A stretch of 64,000 bases of DNA from Maritimibacter alkaliphilus (GTDB taxonomy: Bacteria; Pseudomonadota; Alphaproteobacteria; Rhodobacterales; Rhodobacteraceae). The DNA lies in the NCBI RefSeq assembly GCF_019801605.1, contig NZ_JAHVIT010000001.1, positions 558,001 to 622,000 of the forward strand, given 5' to 3'. Each line of letters starts with the position of its first letter. The first letter of the stretch is position 1. This document shows positions 8,049 through 17,600 of this stretch, in pieces. The notes under the pieces are model-generated. The model did no database searches. It was given only the letters and a program-made list of their open reading frames with translations, and was not told the DNA's origin. The position numbers and the translations under genes were made by a program.

Positions 8049-9043
8049 TGGCGGGCCAGAACGCCGCGGGCGCGCGGGCTGAGGTTCCGGAGGCTCTTCT
8101 CGGCGCGCACCTGCTTGTCCTTGTGGGGTTCGGTCTGTTTCATCACCTCTTCCATGGCGAGTTTGAAACACTCCATGCTGATGGTCTTCGGGACCAGCTT
8201 ATGAAGCGCTATGAGACACTGCAAGCGCACATCCTTGAGCGGGGCGCAGCCCGCCGGGCTCGCGGCGGTCCGGGTCTTCTGCCCCAGTGCGGTGAGCTTG
8301 TCGTCCAGCTCCTGGTGCACGGCGGTGCCCGGGGCGCTCTTCTTCGATCCGACATGGTTGTCCGACGGCAGGCAAATGCAGATGCCCTTGCCGTGAGACG
8401 GGGCGAACGACTGCCGCACGTCCCGGCGGCGGATGTTGCCCTTTGGCGTGAGACCGGGCGCCTTGTACCGGCCGCAGCGGTATGTCCGGTCCGGGACCAC
8501 GTGGTGGAACTGGTAGGCCTTGCCCTTCGAGTCCTTGGTCTTGCTGCACTCCTCGCGCTTGAGGCTGTATTCACCGACGATGCAGTCGCTGCCGTCGGGA
8601 TTGGCATTCGGGTTGGGCTTGCCCACGATGACCCAGGGCGCGTCGTTGCCCGGGTTGCTCATGTGGTTGGTGGTCGCGAGATCGGAGAACCGCACGACGC
8701 CCTTGCCCTCGGCCTTGACGTCCATCGACCATTTCTGGGCATAGGCCTTGCCCGTGTTCTTGGAGGTGATGATGCCCTTCTTGGGCGCACAGCCCGCCTC
8801 GTCCCCGGAGACCTTCGAGAATTTCGAGCTGTTCTCCTGGCTGACCTCCTTGCCGCCGATCTTCACCGTGCCGGTGCCCGAGGTCAGGTCGCTGTCCATG
8901 CCGAAGTTGGGGTAGGGGATCGGCACGCCGGGCGGGGTGGCCGGCGTCTGGGGCGGGGTGAAGCAGGTGTCTGGGAAGGCCGCGATGATCTTGCAGCCCT
9001 GCGCCTTGGCCGAGATTTCGAGGCAGTTGGCAAAGACCGTCAT
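8045..9043 (-). CDS. PAAR-like (DUF4150) T6SS effector with C-terminal HNH/EndoVII-like nuclease domain
   Basis: 332 residues. Residues 1-130 are a textbook DUF4150 PAAR-like domain: CFTPPQTPATPPGVPIPYPN, TVKIGGKEV, SGDEAGCAPKKGI and WSMDVKAEGKGVVR. This domain caps the VgrG tip. The C-terminal region has a histidine-rich core, AYQFHHVVPDRTY (H180, H181), and later LPSDNHVGSKKSAPGTAVHQ (N229, H230, H243), which resembles the HH...N...H metal site of HNH/endonuclease VII toxins such as the GHH/AHH group. Four cysteines (around C166, C190, C222, C224) could bind structural zinc. It is encoded between the ketosynthase-like gene (ATGA overlap) and a candidate immunity gene (ATGA overlap). The PAAR-like call is strong; the nuclease call is motif-level. 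Confidence 0.82.
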   Translation of the reverse strand: MTVFANCLEISAKAQGCKIIAAFPDTCFTPPQTPATPPGVPIPYPNFGMDSDLTSGTGTVKIGGKEVSQENSSKFSKVSGDEAGCAPKKGIITSKNTGKAYAQKWSMDVKAEGKGVVRFSDLATTNHMSNPGNDAPWVIVGKPNPNANPDGSDCIVGEYSLKREECSKTKDSKGKAYQFHHVVPDRTYRCGRYKAPGLTPKGNIRRRDVRQSFAPSHGKGICICLPSDNHVGSKKSAPGTAVHQELDDKLTALGQKTRTAASPAGCAPLKDVRLQCLIALHKLVPKTISMECFKLAMEEVMKQTEPHKDKQVRAEKSLRNLSPRARGVLARQ

Positions 9044-10083
9044 GCCGCAGCCCCCGCCACCAGTGCGCCGCAGGCGCCGTCATCCCCCGAGGCCTCGATC
9101 AGCACCGGCCCCTGCGGGCCATAGCGTTTCTCGGCCGCCGCAAGCGCCCATCCCAGCATCAGAGGCACCACCGCGGCGCCGACATTGCCGAGGCTCGCGC
9201 CCACCGCCCAGATCGGCTGCACCTCGCTGCGGGCCCGCTGGGTGCGCATCATGGCGAGGGCGGTCTGGCGGAACCAGAAACTCTCGCCCGAGTGGTCCCC
9301 GATCTTGAGCACGATGTCGGAATGCGACAGGGCCGCCTCGGCGAAGGCGGCGCTGTAGGCGCGCGTCATGCCATCGCCCCGGAGGGGCAGGTCGAAACCC
9401 TCCGCGTCGCGTCCGTTGTAGATCGGCGCGGGCTCCCGGGCGAGGCCAAGGCCGCTGATCGCGAGGCCGCCCCTGTGGCGCGCGGCACAGAGCACGGCGG
9501 CCGCCGCTTCGCCGGGGATGAAGCCGTCGGGCGTCGTCGGGGTCAGCAGGCGGGCGTTGCCATGGTATTGTCCGATCGCGGGGGTCGTCAGGTAGCTGTC
9601 GACCCCGAGGATCATCACGTAGTCCGCCCCCTCGGCGAGCAGCCTGCGCGCCGTCTGCAGGGCGACGAACCCGGAGGGCCGCCCGTGGGCGACGATATGG
9701 ACCCGGGGCATCTCCGGCAGGGCGACGATCTCACCGATCATCCGCAGGAAGCGGTCGCTATCGGTGATCAGGCGGCCCGCGCGGCCGTCCTCGGCAAGGC
9801 AGAGGATCAGGCGCGTGCGACCCTCCGCCTCCGGCACCTGATCGAAGACCTCGCAGATCGCGGCGGCGCACATGTGGGCCAGCCGCCTGGTGCCCATCCA
9901 GTTGCGCGGCATCGGCACCGGGGCCCCGATGATCCATGTGCCGTCCCGGCCCGGGAAACGCGTTTCCTGAAAGCCGTCCAACCGGGCCCGCAGCGCCGCG
10001 CAGGAGGAGGGCGCGTCGAGCCCGACCGCCGTCACCATGCCGGAGCCGAGGACATAGAGGGGGGACTGTGGCGCCGGGGTCAT
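9040..10083 (-). CDS. Beta-ketoacyl-synthase-fold T6SS accessory protein, probably non-enzymatic
   Basis: 347 residues with thiolase/ketosynthase fold markers: YVLGSGMVTAVG at the N-terminus, HGRPSGFVALQTARRLLAEG where ketosynthases have TACASG...A, then DGFIPGEAAAAVLC and GASLGNVGAA. The nucleophilic cysteine position is arginine (R135) and the catalytic GH histidine is asparagine (GN in LGNVGAA), so condensing activity is not expected. Proteins of this kind occur beside DUF2169 and PAAR genes in T6SS clusters, where they may act as effector-loading or folding partners. That role is inferred from context. It overlaps DUF2169 upstream and the PAAR-like gene downstream, each by ATGA, so the operon is tightly coupled. 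Confidence 0.72.
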   Translation of the reverse strand: MTPAPQSPLYVLGSGMVTAVGLDAPSSCAALRARLDGFQETRFPGRDGTWIIGAPVPMPRNWMGTRRLAHMCAAAICEVFDQVPEAEGRTRLILCLAEDGRAGRLITDSDRFLRMIGEIVALPEMPRVHIVAHGRPSGFVALQTARRLLAEGADYVMILGVDSYLTTPAIGQYHGNARLLTPTTPDGFIPGEAAAAVLCAARHRGGLAISGLGLAREPAPIYNGRDAEGFDLPLRGDGMTRAYSAAFAEAALSHSDIVLKIGDHSGESFWFRQTALAMMRTQRARSEVQPIWAVGASLGNVGAAVVPLMLGWALAAAEKRYGPQGPVLIEASGDDGACGALVAGAAA

Positions 10084-11180
10084 GAGGTCTCTGCCTCGGT
10101 CTCGCCGGTGGCGACCGCCCGGATGTAGCGGCGTCCCTCGCGCCGCGCGCGCAGCATCGCCTCGGTGGGCGGGCCGACCCAGGCCTCGGTGAAGTCAAGG
10201 ATGCTGCGCCGGATCGGCAGATCCACCCGCCAGACCAGCGCGAGTTTCCGGGCGTCGGTGTCGATCAGCACGGTATCCGGGAGAACCTCCCGGTCGAGCG
10301 CGACCTCGGCCCCGCGAAAGATCGCGATGGCCAGCTCGCACTCTGCGAGGCGAAAGGCCTCGCGCCCGCGCTCGGTCAGGTTCAGCAGCACCAGTTCGGT
10401 CCCGGAGCGGGGCGGCTCGCACTGCTGATCGGGCGGGGCGCTCTGGTAATAGCGTTCGTCGAAGTCCTTGGGCAGGAAGGGAAACACGTTGTCCTGCCAG
10501 GCCTGATCATAGGTGCCGGCATGGCGGCTGCGCTGCGGCCAGCCGCGCCCGTAGGGGCCGAGGGCCATGGGACGGTAGGTCCCGAAGGGCGAGGTCACCT
10601 CTTCGTCGATCGCCTGCGTGTGGGGCAGCGGCAGCCCCGGTATCCGGGCCCGGTTCTTGCGCGCGGCCCAGCCGGTGCCGACGGGGTTTTCTCCATAGGC
10701 CCCCGGTTCCGCATCCTCGGGGTCCAGCCGGTCGGTGCCGCCAAAGGCGCAGTCATAGCTGATCGGCTGGCGTCGGAACGGGACCGGCGCCGTGGCGACG
10801 AAGGACGGACCGATGGCCCGCCATTCCCGCGCGCCGAACACATCGAAGCCCTTCGACCAGCTGCCGAGGCGCAGGCCCACGCGCACCTGCGGTGCCGGGG
10901 TCCCCCCGGGGGCATGGGCCGCGCCGTTCAGGATCACGTCACAGCGCTGCTTGCGGAAGGCGAAATCCGTCTCCCACCGGCAGGCCGAAAGGCCCGGGGC
11001 GCCGCCGTATTGATCCGCTTCCACAAGCTCGGCCTGCACGGAACTGGGCGCGGGCGCCTGATCGGGGGCGTCGGGGAAGTCGAAGGTTCGTTTCACGACG
11101 AGGGACAGGAAATCCCGGCCCGCCGGGTCCTGTCCAATGGTGAATGCGGCAGTGCAGGGACGTTGACGGTAAATCTCCAC
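10080..11180 (-). CDS. DUF2169-family T6SS accessory protein (effector adaptor)
   Basis: 366 residues with a GTG start at 11180 (protein begins VEIYRQRPCTAAFTIGQD). Family features: FLSLVVKRTFDFPD near residue 30, SACRWETDFAFRKQRCDVILNG, PISYDCAFGGTD, YGENPVGTGWA and FPFLPKDFDERYYQSAPPDQ. DUF2169 proteins are T6SS adaptors that help load effectors on VgrG. It heads the leftward effector operon: DUF2169, ketosynthase-like protein, PAAR-like effector, candidate immunity gene, all with 4-bp overlaps. The order suggests the adaptor and the ketosynthase-like protein are dedicated to that effector. Alternative starts within the first few codons cannot be excluded. Confidence 0.85.
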   Translation of the reverse strand: MEIYRQRPCTAAFTIGQDPAGRDFLSLVVKRTFDFPDAPDQAPAPSSVQAELVEADQYGGAPGLSACRWETDFAFRKQRCDVILNGAAHAPGGTPAPQVRVGLRLGSWSKGFDVFGAREWRAIGPSFVATAPVPFRRQPISYDCAFGGTDRLDPEDAEPGAYGENPVGTGWAARKNRARIPGLPLPHTQAIDEEVTSPFGTYRPMALGPYGRGWPQRSRHAGTYDQAWQDNVFPFLPKDFDERYYQSAPPDQQCEPPRSGTELVLLNLTERGREAFRLAECELAIAIFRGAEVALDREVLPDTVLIDTDARKLALVWRVDLPIRRSILDFTEAWVGPPTEAMLRARREGRRYIRAVATGETEAETS

Positions 11181-11273
11181 GGGGGCCGTCCTGTTCCGGT
11201 GTCTGGCGTTGAAAAAGTCTTTCGGTTCAATAGGAAGATCCGCGTGGCCCGGTAGGGCCGCGCGGGGCAGGCG

Positions 11274-12350
11274 TCAGTTCAGGGCGCTGAACTCGATCCG
11301 GCGGTTGCGGGCCTTGTTCGCGGCTGTGGTGTTGTCCAGCAGGGGCTTGGCTTCGCCATAGCCGACGACCAGCATGCGCGAGGCGGGGATGCCCTTGTCC
11401 TCGAGATAGGTCTTCACCGATCCGGCGCGCAACTCGCTGAGGCGCAGGTTGGCCGTCTCGCCGCCATCGGAATCCGTGTGACCCGCGATCTCGATGCGCA
11501 GGCCGGGGCAGCGGCTGACCACGTCGAAGAGGTTTTCCAGCAGGGGATAGCTGTCCGCGCTCAGCTTTGCGCTTCCGGCAGAGAAGTAGATGTTCCCCGC
11601 GCGCGACAGGATCTCGAACCGCCCGATGCAGGCCTCGCGGTCGAACTCGCCCTTGGTCTCCAGCGCCGCCGCGGCGCCCGTGCGGCTGGCCGCCACCGGC
11701 GTCAGAAGCGACGGCGTGCCCGGGGCGGAGCGGTTGAAGACGAAATCGAAGCTGACCATGCCCACCGGAACGATGATCACGTTCGCGGCTTCCTGAAGCT
11801 TCTGCCAGCCCTCGGTCAGGTTGAAATCCGACAGCTTCAGCGCGATCGGCTTGGTGGTGGAGACGTTCACCCGGTCATTGCTGATCAAGGTCACCGCCAC
11901 GTCGGCACTGCGGGTCACGGTGACGCCGTGCAGGGACAGGGTGAACTCCAGCGGGATCATCTTTCGGCGCACCTGCGCAAGGTCGTCCAGGGCCGCGGGG
12001 GGGATCTCGGCGGTGATCAGCGCCTCGGGGTACTTGAAGGACTCGAAGAAGAGAAACCGCATGCGCACGTTGCGCAGGTCGACGAGGGTATCGACGGAAT
12101 CCACAAGCACGCGGACCTGCGCCTTGCCGTCCTCGGTGATCAGCCCGGAGAGGGTCGCAAAGCTGCTGTCCTCCGCGAGATCGCCCTTCTTGATCGACAT
12201 GAAGTGGAGTTCCGAGGCCTCCTCGTCGAGGGTCCAGCCATGTTCGAACGGAGAGACGCCCTGCGCGGAAGCCGGGGCGGAAAGCAGGGTCAGACAGGTG
12301 AGGCCGGCGAAAAAACGAGAGAGAATTGAACGACTTTGGGTGCGAAACAT
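11274..12350 (-). CDS. Secreted YceI-like / OmpA-domain fusion protein
   Basis: 358 residues. A signal peptide (hydrophobic FFAGLTCLTLLSAPASAQ, cut after about residue 30) is followed by a YceI-like lipocalin-type beta-barrel (about 38-205): WTLDEEASELHFMSIKKG, FATLSGLITEDGKAQVRVLVD, MRFLFFESFKYPEALITAEI. The C-terminal 120 residues are an OmpA peptidoglycan-binding domain: IYFSAGSAKLSADSY, LRIEIAGHTDSDGGETANLRLSELRA (quoted in parts) and NKARNRRIEFSAL. It would sit in the periplasm or on the inner face of the outer membrane, holding an isoprenoid or lipid-binding domain at the cell wall. It is transcribed towards the DUF2169 operon but separated from it by about 90 bp. The ligand is unknown. 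Confidence 0.83.
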   Translation of the reverse strand: MFRTQSRSILSRFFAGLTCLTLLSAPASAQGVSPFEHGWTLDEEASELHFMSIKKGDLAEDSSFATLSGLITEDGKAQVRVLVDSVDTLVDLRNVRMRFLFFESFKYPEALITAEIPPAALDDLAQVRRKMIPLEFTLSLHGVTVTRSADVAVTLISNDRVNVSTTKPIALKLSDFNLTEGWQKLQEAANVIIVPVGMVSFDFVFNRSAPGTPSLLTPVAASRTGAAAALETKGEFDREACIGRFEILSRAGNIYFSAGSAKLSADSYPLLENLFDVVSRCPGLRIEIAGHTDSDGGETANLRLSELRAGSVKTYLEDKGIPASRMLVVGYGEAKPLLDNTTAANKARNRRIEFSALN

Positions 12351-12554
12351 AGTTAGGACCTTCCCTGAGTCATGTTATGAATGTTAGAATAGGGTCGGTA
12401 GAAGTATGATATTATTATTCTCGAAATCGGTCGCTCAGGCAACATCGGTTATCGGAAGAGCCCCTTATTCCTAGGGCTCGGAGCCCAGGCAGAGCCCCTT
12501 TTGACGGGATGCCCGGGCGGGATGTCGAGCGACGCCCAGACATAGAAAACGCGC
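12351..12554. promoter_or_regulatory. AT-rich divergent promoter region (YceI-OmpA / caspase genes)
   Basis: About 200 bp between two divergent genes, with a markedly AT-rich core at about 12370-12430 (runs such as gatattattattctc) in otherwise GC-rich DNA. This is where promoters for both secreted proteins should lie. I cannot name a regulator or exact boxes. Confidence 0.4.
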
Positions 12555-14030
12555 ATGTTCTTTCGACTTTTCTTCCTGTGCCTCGTCACGCTGTTCCTTG
12601 CCCCGGCGCTGCCGGCACGGGCCGAGCAACGGATCGCGCTGGTGGTCGGGAATTCCGATTACGAAGCGGTCTCGCCCCTCGCGAACCCGTCGAACGATGC
12701 CGCCCTGATCGCCGCGACGCTCGAAGGTCTGGGCTTCGAGGTACACCGGCTGATCGACGTGGACCGCGCCGAGCTAACCCGCGGCATCGCCCATTTCGGT
12801 CGCGCGCTGCGCGGGGCCGGGCCGGAGGCGACGGGGCTGTTCTACTACGCGGGGCACGGGGTGCAGTCCTTCGGGGTGAACTACCTGCTGCCGGTGAGCG
12901 CGGAGTTGAGCGATGCGGCGGACCTGAGCCTTGTGGCCGTCGAGGTCCAATCCGTTCTTCGGCAGATGTTCTCGGCCGGGAACCGCACCAACATCATGAT
13001 CCTCGATGCCTGCCGCAACAATCCCTTCAGCAATATCCCCGAGTTCAACGACAACGGTCTGGCCGAGATGAAGGCCCCCACCGGCACCTTCCTTGCCTAT
13101 GCGACGGCGCCGGGGGCGGTGGCGATGGATGGCGGCGGCGAGAACAGCCCGTTCACCCGCGCGATGGCCTCGCTGATGCCGACCCCGGGTCTTCCGATCG
13201 AGCAGATGTTCAAACAGGTCCGCGTCGAGGTCCTGCGGGAGACGGGCGGAATGCAGACCCCGTGGGACAGCTCCTCGCTCGTGGGGGATTTCTCCTTTGC
13301 GGAAGGCGAAAAGCTGACGGCCCGCGACCTTGAGGCGCAGCAGTTCTGGGAGTCGATCAAGGACAGCCGCGATCCGGTTCAGATTATGCTCTTCCTGCGC
13401 GGCTACGGCGATACGGCCTTTGCCGGCGAGGCCCGTGGCCTGCTGACCTCCGTCATGGAGCAGGAGCTGGCGGGCGTCGGCGTGCCCGCCGCGCCGACCG
13501 CCTCCGAGGCCCCGCCCGAGGATGAGCAGAAGCTCTTCGAGGCGGCGCAGGCCAGCAATTCGATCGAGGGCTACGAGCGCTACCTCTCCGCCTATCCCGA
13601 GGGGACCTTCGCCGAGTTCGCGCAGGGCGAACTGGTGGCGCTGCGTGAAAAGGCGGGGGCTGATGGCACGCCCGGAGGCGTCTCCCTGCCTGAGGTGGCG
13701 CCGGCGCCGCCCGCCGCCGCGGTGGAGCCGAAGGAGGAGGTGATCACCTTCCTCAGCCCGCTGACCTCCTCCGAACCCGCGGTGAATGGCCTCTCCATTT
13801 CCGAGATCATCGAGTCCACGCCGCTGTTCCCCCCGGTCGAGGGGCTGCCCGAGTCCTTCTGGAAGGGGCAGAAGTGCAGCAGCTGCCATCACTGGACTCA
13901 GGAGCGGATCTGCACGCAGGCGCAGACCTACCTCGAGGAGGCGACCCGGGGCGCCGTCGGCAAGGAGCATCCCTTCGGAGGTGCCTTCAAGCAGAAGTTG
14001 CAGACCTGGGCCGCCAGCGGCTGCAACTAG
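12555..14030 (+). CDS. Secreted caspase-like (C14) protein with C-terminal CxxCH motif
   Basis: 491 residues. A signal peptide (FFRLFFLCLVTLFLAPALPA, cut near ARA-EQ) leads to a p20 caspase-fold domain: RIALVVGNSDYEAVSPLANP, then the catalytic pair in LFYYAGHGVQ (H101) and MILDACRNNPF (C153). A central region (about 330-375) resembles a degenerate tetratricopeptide or SEL1-like stretch (FEAAQASNSIEGYERYLSAYPEG). After a Pro/Ala linker, the tail contains KCSSCHHW (C441, C444, H445), the classical c-type haem attachment motif, plus two further cysteines. Bacterial caspase homologues cleave peptide bonds, usually after basic residues. Export to the periplasm is compatible with haem attachment. 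The gene faces away from the T6SS operons; a link to secretion is only positional. Confidence 0.85.
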   Translation: MFFRLFFLCLVTLFLAPALPARAEQRIALVVGNSDYEAVSPLANPSNDAALIAATLEGLGFEVHRLIDVDRAELTRGIAHFGRALRGAGPEATGLFYYAGHGVQSFGVNYLLPVSAELSDAADLSLVAVEVQSVLRQMFSAGNRTNIMILDACRNNPFSNIPEFNDNGLAEMKAPTGTFLAYATAPGAVAMDGGGENSPFTRAMASLMPTPGLPIEQMFKQVRVEVLRETGGMQTPWDSSSLVGDFSFAEGEKLTARDLEAQQFWESIKDSRDPVQIMLFLRGYGDTAFAGEARGLLTSVMEQELAGVGVPAAPTASEAPPEDEQKLFEAAQASNSIEGYERYLSAYPEGTFAEFAQGELVALREKAGADGTPGGVSLPEVAPAPPAAAVEPKEEVITFLSPLTSSEPAVNGLSISEIIESTPLFPPVEGLPESFWKGQKCSSCHHWTQERICTQAQTYLEEATRGAVGKEHPFGGAFKQKLQTWAASGCN

Positions 14031-14688
14031 CGGCGCGTACGGCCCCATCTAGGCGGCACGTCTGTCCTCCCGATCCGATCCCAGTTCTGACCTGACCTGA
14101 CCGGACCACGGCCCGTTAGACGGTCCCAACGGGGCGGTCCGGCCCCTGCGTTTCGGCGCCGATGAGTCGTCCACAGCCTGTGGGTAGCCCTGGGTCACGC
14201 CATGGATGGCGATTTTCGCATCCCCGTGGCTACATCTAGTGGCCGGATCGTGCCGTGTTTTCGGGCAGCTCCAGCGTCTATTTGCCAGCCCGGGCGTGGT
14301 CATCCGGCGACAGGTGCGCCCCCCGCGGCGCGGCGATCTGGTTGGGAATTCCGTGAAAAGCGCATGTTTCCAATGGTTTTCCCGACGTGCCGTCACAGGG
14401 CAGAATCGCGGTCGGTGGGGGACAGCCGGTCAAGAGCAAAGAGATTCAATTTTCAGTTGACCCTCTAGGCATTCTCACATCAAATTGTAGGGACCGGTCA
14501 GAAGAGCACCAGATTTAGTGTCGGCCGGGCGCGTTGGGACAGTCATCTCAGTTCAGTGTTTCCAGTTTCAGGAAATGGCCCCGGGGAGCGATCCGCGGCG
14601 GCATCCGTCCCCCCGTGTCCGCAGATCGGGCATCCGGCCGTCAGAAAGCGGTTGAGGCAGATAACGGGAAGCTAGGGGCATTTTCGAA
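14031..14688. other. 658-bp intergenic region upstream of nrdJ
   Basis: No convincing gene: short open frames here have no ribosome-binding site and low-complexity translations. The nrdJ promoter must lie in it. A possible weak promoter is ttgacc at 14456-14461 with caaatt about 18 bp later. I found no cobalamin riboswitch core and no clear NrdR box. Confidence 0.35.
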
Positions 14689-17600
14689 ATGCAGATTGAA
14701 CGCAAGTTTACCAAGGCCGGTCAGGACGCTTACGCGGAACTGGAGTTCATCACGACAGCGTCGGAAATCCGCAACCCGGACGGGACCATCGTCTTCCGTC
14801 TCGACGACGTCGAAATTCCCGCGGGCTGGAGCCAGGTCGCAAGCGACGTGATCGCCCAGAAGTACTTCCGCAAGGCGGGCGTGCCCGCAGAGGTCAAGAA
14901 AGTCCGCGAGAAGGGCGTGCCGGAGTTCCTTTGGCGCTCTGTCCCCGCGAAGGCCGACACCGAGATCGGCGGCGAAACCTCGGCCAAGCAGGTCTTCGAC
15001 CGTCTCGCCGGCGCATGGACCTACTGGGGCTGGAAGGGCGGCTATTTCTCCACCGAGGAGGACGCCCGCGCCTATTACGACGAAATGCGCTTCATGCTGG
15101 CGACGCAGCGCGCCGCGCCCAACAGCCCACAGTGGTTCAACACTGGCCTGCACTGGGCCTATGGCATCGACGGCCCCAGCCAGGGCCACTACTACGTCGA
15201 CCACGTGTCGGGGAAACTCACCAAGTCGGCCTCGGCCTACGAACATCCCCAGCCCCACGCCTGTTTCATCCAGTCCGTTGCGGATGACCTCGTGGGCGAG
15301 GGCGGCATCATGGATCTCTGGGTGCGCGAGGCGCGCCTGTTCAAATACGGCTCGGGAACGGGCACAAACTTCTCATCGCTCCGTGCGGAGGGTGAGAAAC
15401 TGTCGGGTGGTGGCAGATCCTCCGGTCTGATGGGCTTCCTCAAGATCGGGGACCGTGCGGCGGGCGCAATCAAGTCGGGGGGGACAACCCGACGCGCCGC
15501 CAAAATGGTTATCGTGGACGCCGATCACCCCGACATTCAGGAATACATCAACTGGAAGGTGAAGGAGGAGCAGAAGGTTGCCTCCATCGTCGCCGGCTCC
15601 AAGATGCACGAGAAGCAGCTGAACCTGATCTTCGCGGCGATCCGTGACTGGGACGGCAGCGCCGAGGCCGCCTATGATCCGGCGGAGAATGCAGCGCTCA
15701 AGAAGGCGATCCGCGCGGCCAAGAGCTGTTCGATCCCCGAGACATACATCAAGCGCGTGCTGGATTACGCCAAGCAGGGCTATGACAGCATCGAGTTTCC
15801 GACCTACGACACCGACTGGGACAGCGAGGCCTATGCCTCGGTCGCGGGGCAGAATTCCAACAACTCCGTCCGCGTCACCGATGCCTTCCTGAAGGCCGTC
15901 GAGGACGATGCCGACTGGGCGCTGATCAACCGCACCGACGGCAAGGTCGCCAAGACCATCAAGGCGCGCGACCTGTGGGAAGACATCGGCCACGCGGCAT
16001 GGGCCTGTGCCGATCCGGGCATCCAGTACCATGACACCGTCAACGCCTGGCACACCTGCCCGGAAGACGGCGAGATCCGCGGCTCGAACCCGTGCTCCGA
16101 GTACATGTTCCTCGACGACACGGCCTGTAACCTCGCCTCGATGAACCTGCTGACCTTCCTCAAGGACGGTGTCTTCCAGGTCGAGGATTATGAACACGCC
16201 ACCCGTCTGTGGACCGTGACGCTGGAAATCTCGGTGCTGATGGCGCAGTTCCCCTCGAAGGAAATCGCCCAGCGGTCCTATGACTTCCGCACCCTCGGGC
16301 TTGGATATGCCAACATCGGCGGCCTGCTGATGAACATGGGGCTAGGCTATGACAGCGACGAGGGCCGGGCGCTCTGCGGGGCGCTGACGGCGATCATGAC
16401 CGGCGTGGCCTATGCCACCTCGGCCGAGATGGCGGGCGAGCTGGGTACCTTCCCGGGCTACGAGCGTAACGCCTTCCACATGCTGCGGGTGATCCGCAAC
16501 CACCGCACCGCGGCCCACGGCAAGACCGAGGGCTACGAGAAGCTGGCCATCAAACCGGTGGCGCTGGATCACGCCAACTGCCCTGACGCCCGCCTGATCG
16601 ACCGCGCAACCGCGGCCTGGGACAGTGCCCTGACGCTGGGCGAGAAACACGGCTTCCGCAATGCGCAGGTCTCGGTCATCGCGCCCACCGGCACGATCGG
16701 CCTTGTCATGGACTGCGACACAACCGGGATCGAGCCGGACTTCGCCCTGGTGAAGTTCAAGAAGCTGGCCGGTGGCGGCTACTTCAAGATCATCAACCGC
16801 TCGGTCCCTGCCGCGCTGGAGAAGCTGGGCTACGGCTCGGCCCAGATCGAGGAGATCATCGGCTACGCGGTGGGCCATGGCACCCTGGGCAATGCGCCCC
16901 GGATCAACCACACCTCGCTGATCGGCCACGGCTTCGGCCCGGCGGAACTGGAGAAGATCGAGGCGGCGCTCGGCACCGCCTTCGACATCCGCTTCGTCTT
17001 CAACCAGTGGACGCTGGGGGCGGAGTTCTGCACCGGCCCGCTGGGTATCCCGGCGGAGAAGCTGACCGATCCGACCTTCGACCTGCTGAGTCACCTCGGC
17101 TTCTCGAAGAAGGACATCGAGGCCGCGAACGACCACGTCTGCGGGACCATGACGCTGGAGGGCGCGCCGCACCTGCGCGAAGAGCATTACCACATCTTCG
17201 ATTGCGCCAACGCCTGCGGCAAGACCGGCAAGCGCTTCCTCTCGGTCGACAGCCACATCACCATGATGGCCGCGGCGCAGAGTTTCATCTCGGGCGCGAT
17301 CTCCAAGACGATCAACATGCCCAACAATGCCACCATCGAGGACTGCCAGAAGGCCTACGAACTGTCGTGGTCGCTGGGTGTGAAGGCCAACGCGCTCTAC
17401 CGTGACGGCTCCAAACTGTCGCAGCCGCTGGCCGCCGCCCTGGTGGAGGATGACGACGAGGCCGCCGAGATCCTCGAGACCGGCACGCCGCAGGAAAAGG
17501 CCGCCGTTCTGGCCGAGAAGATCGTCGAGAAGGTCGTCATCAAGGAGGTCGCCCGCGGCCGCGAGAAGATGCCCGACCGCCGCAAGGGCTATACCCAGAA

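Noticed and set aside
14202-14468. Open frames of 84-88 codons upstream of nrdJ
   Set aside because: No ribosome-binding site, poor composition, and two overlapping frames look equally coding, so neither is supported.
14031-14688. Cobalamin riboswitch controlling nrdJ
   Set aside because: No recognisable B12-box sequence was found in the upstream region.
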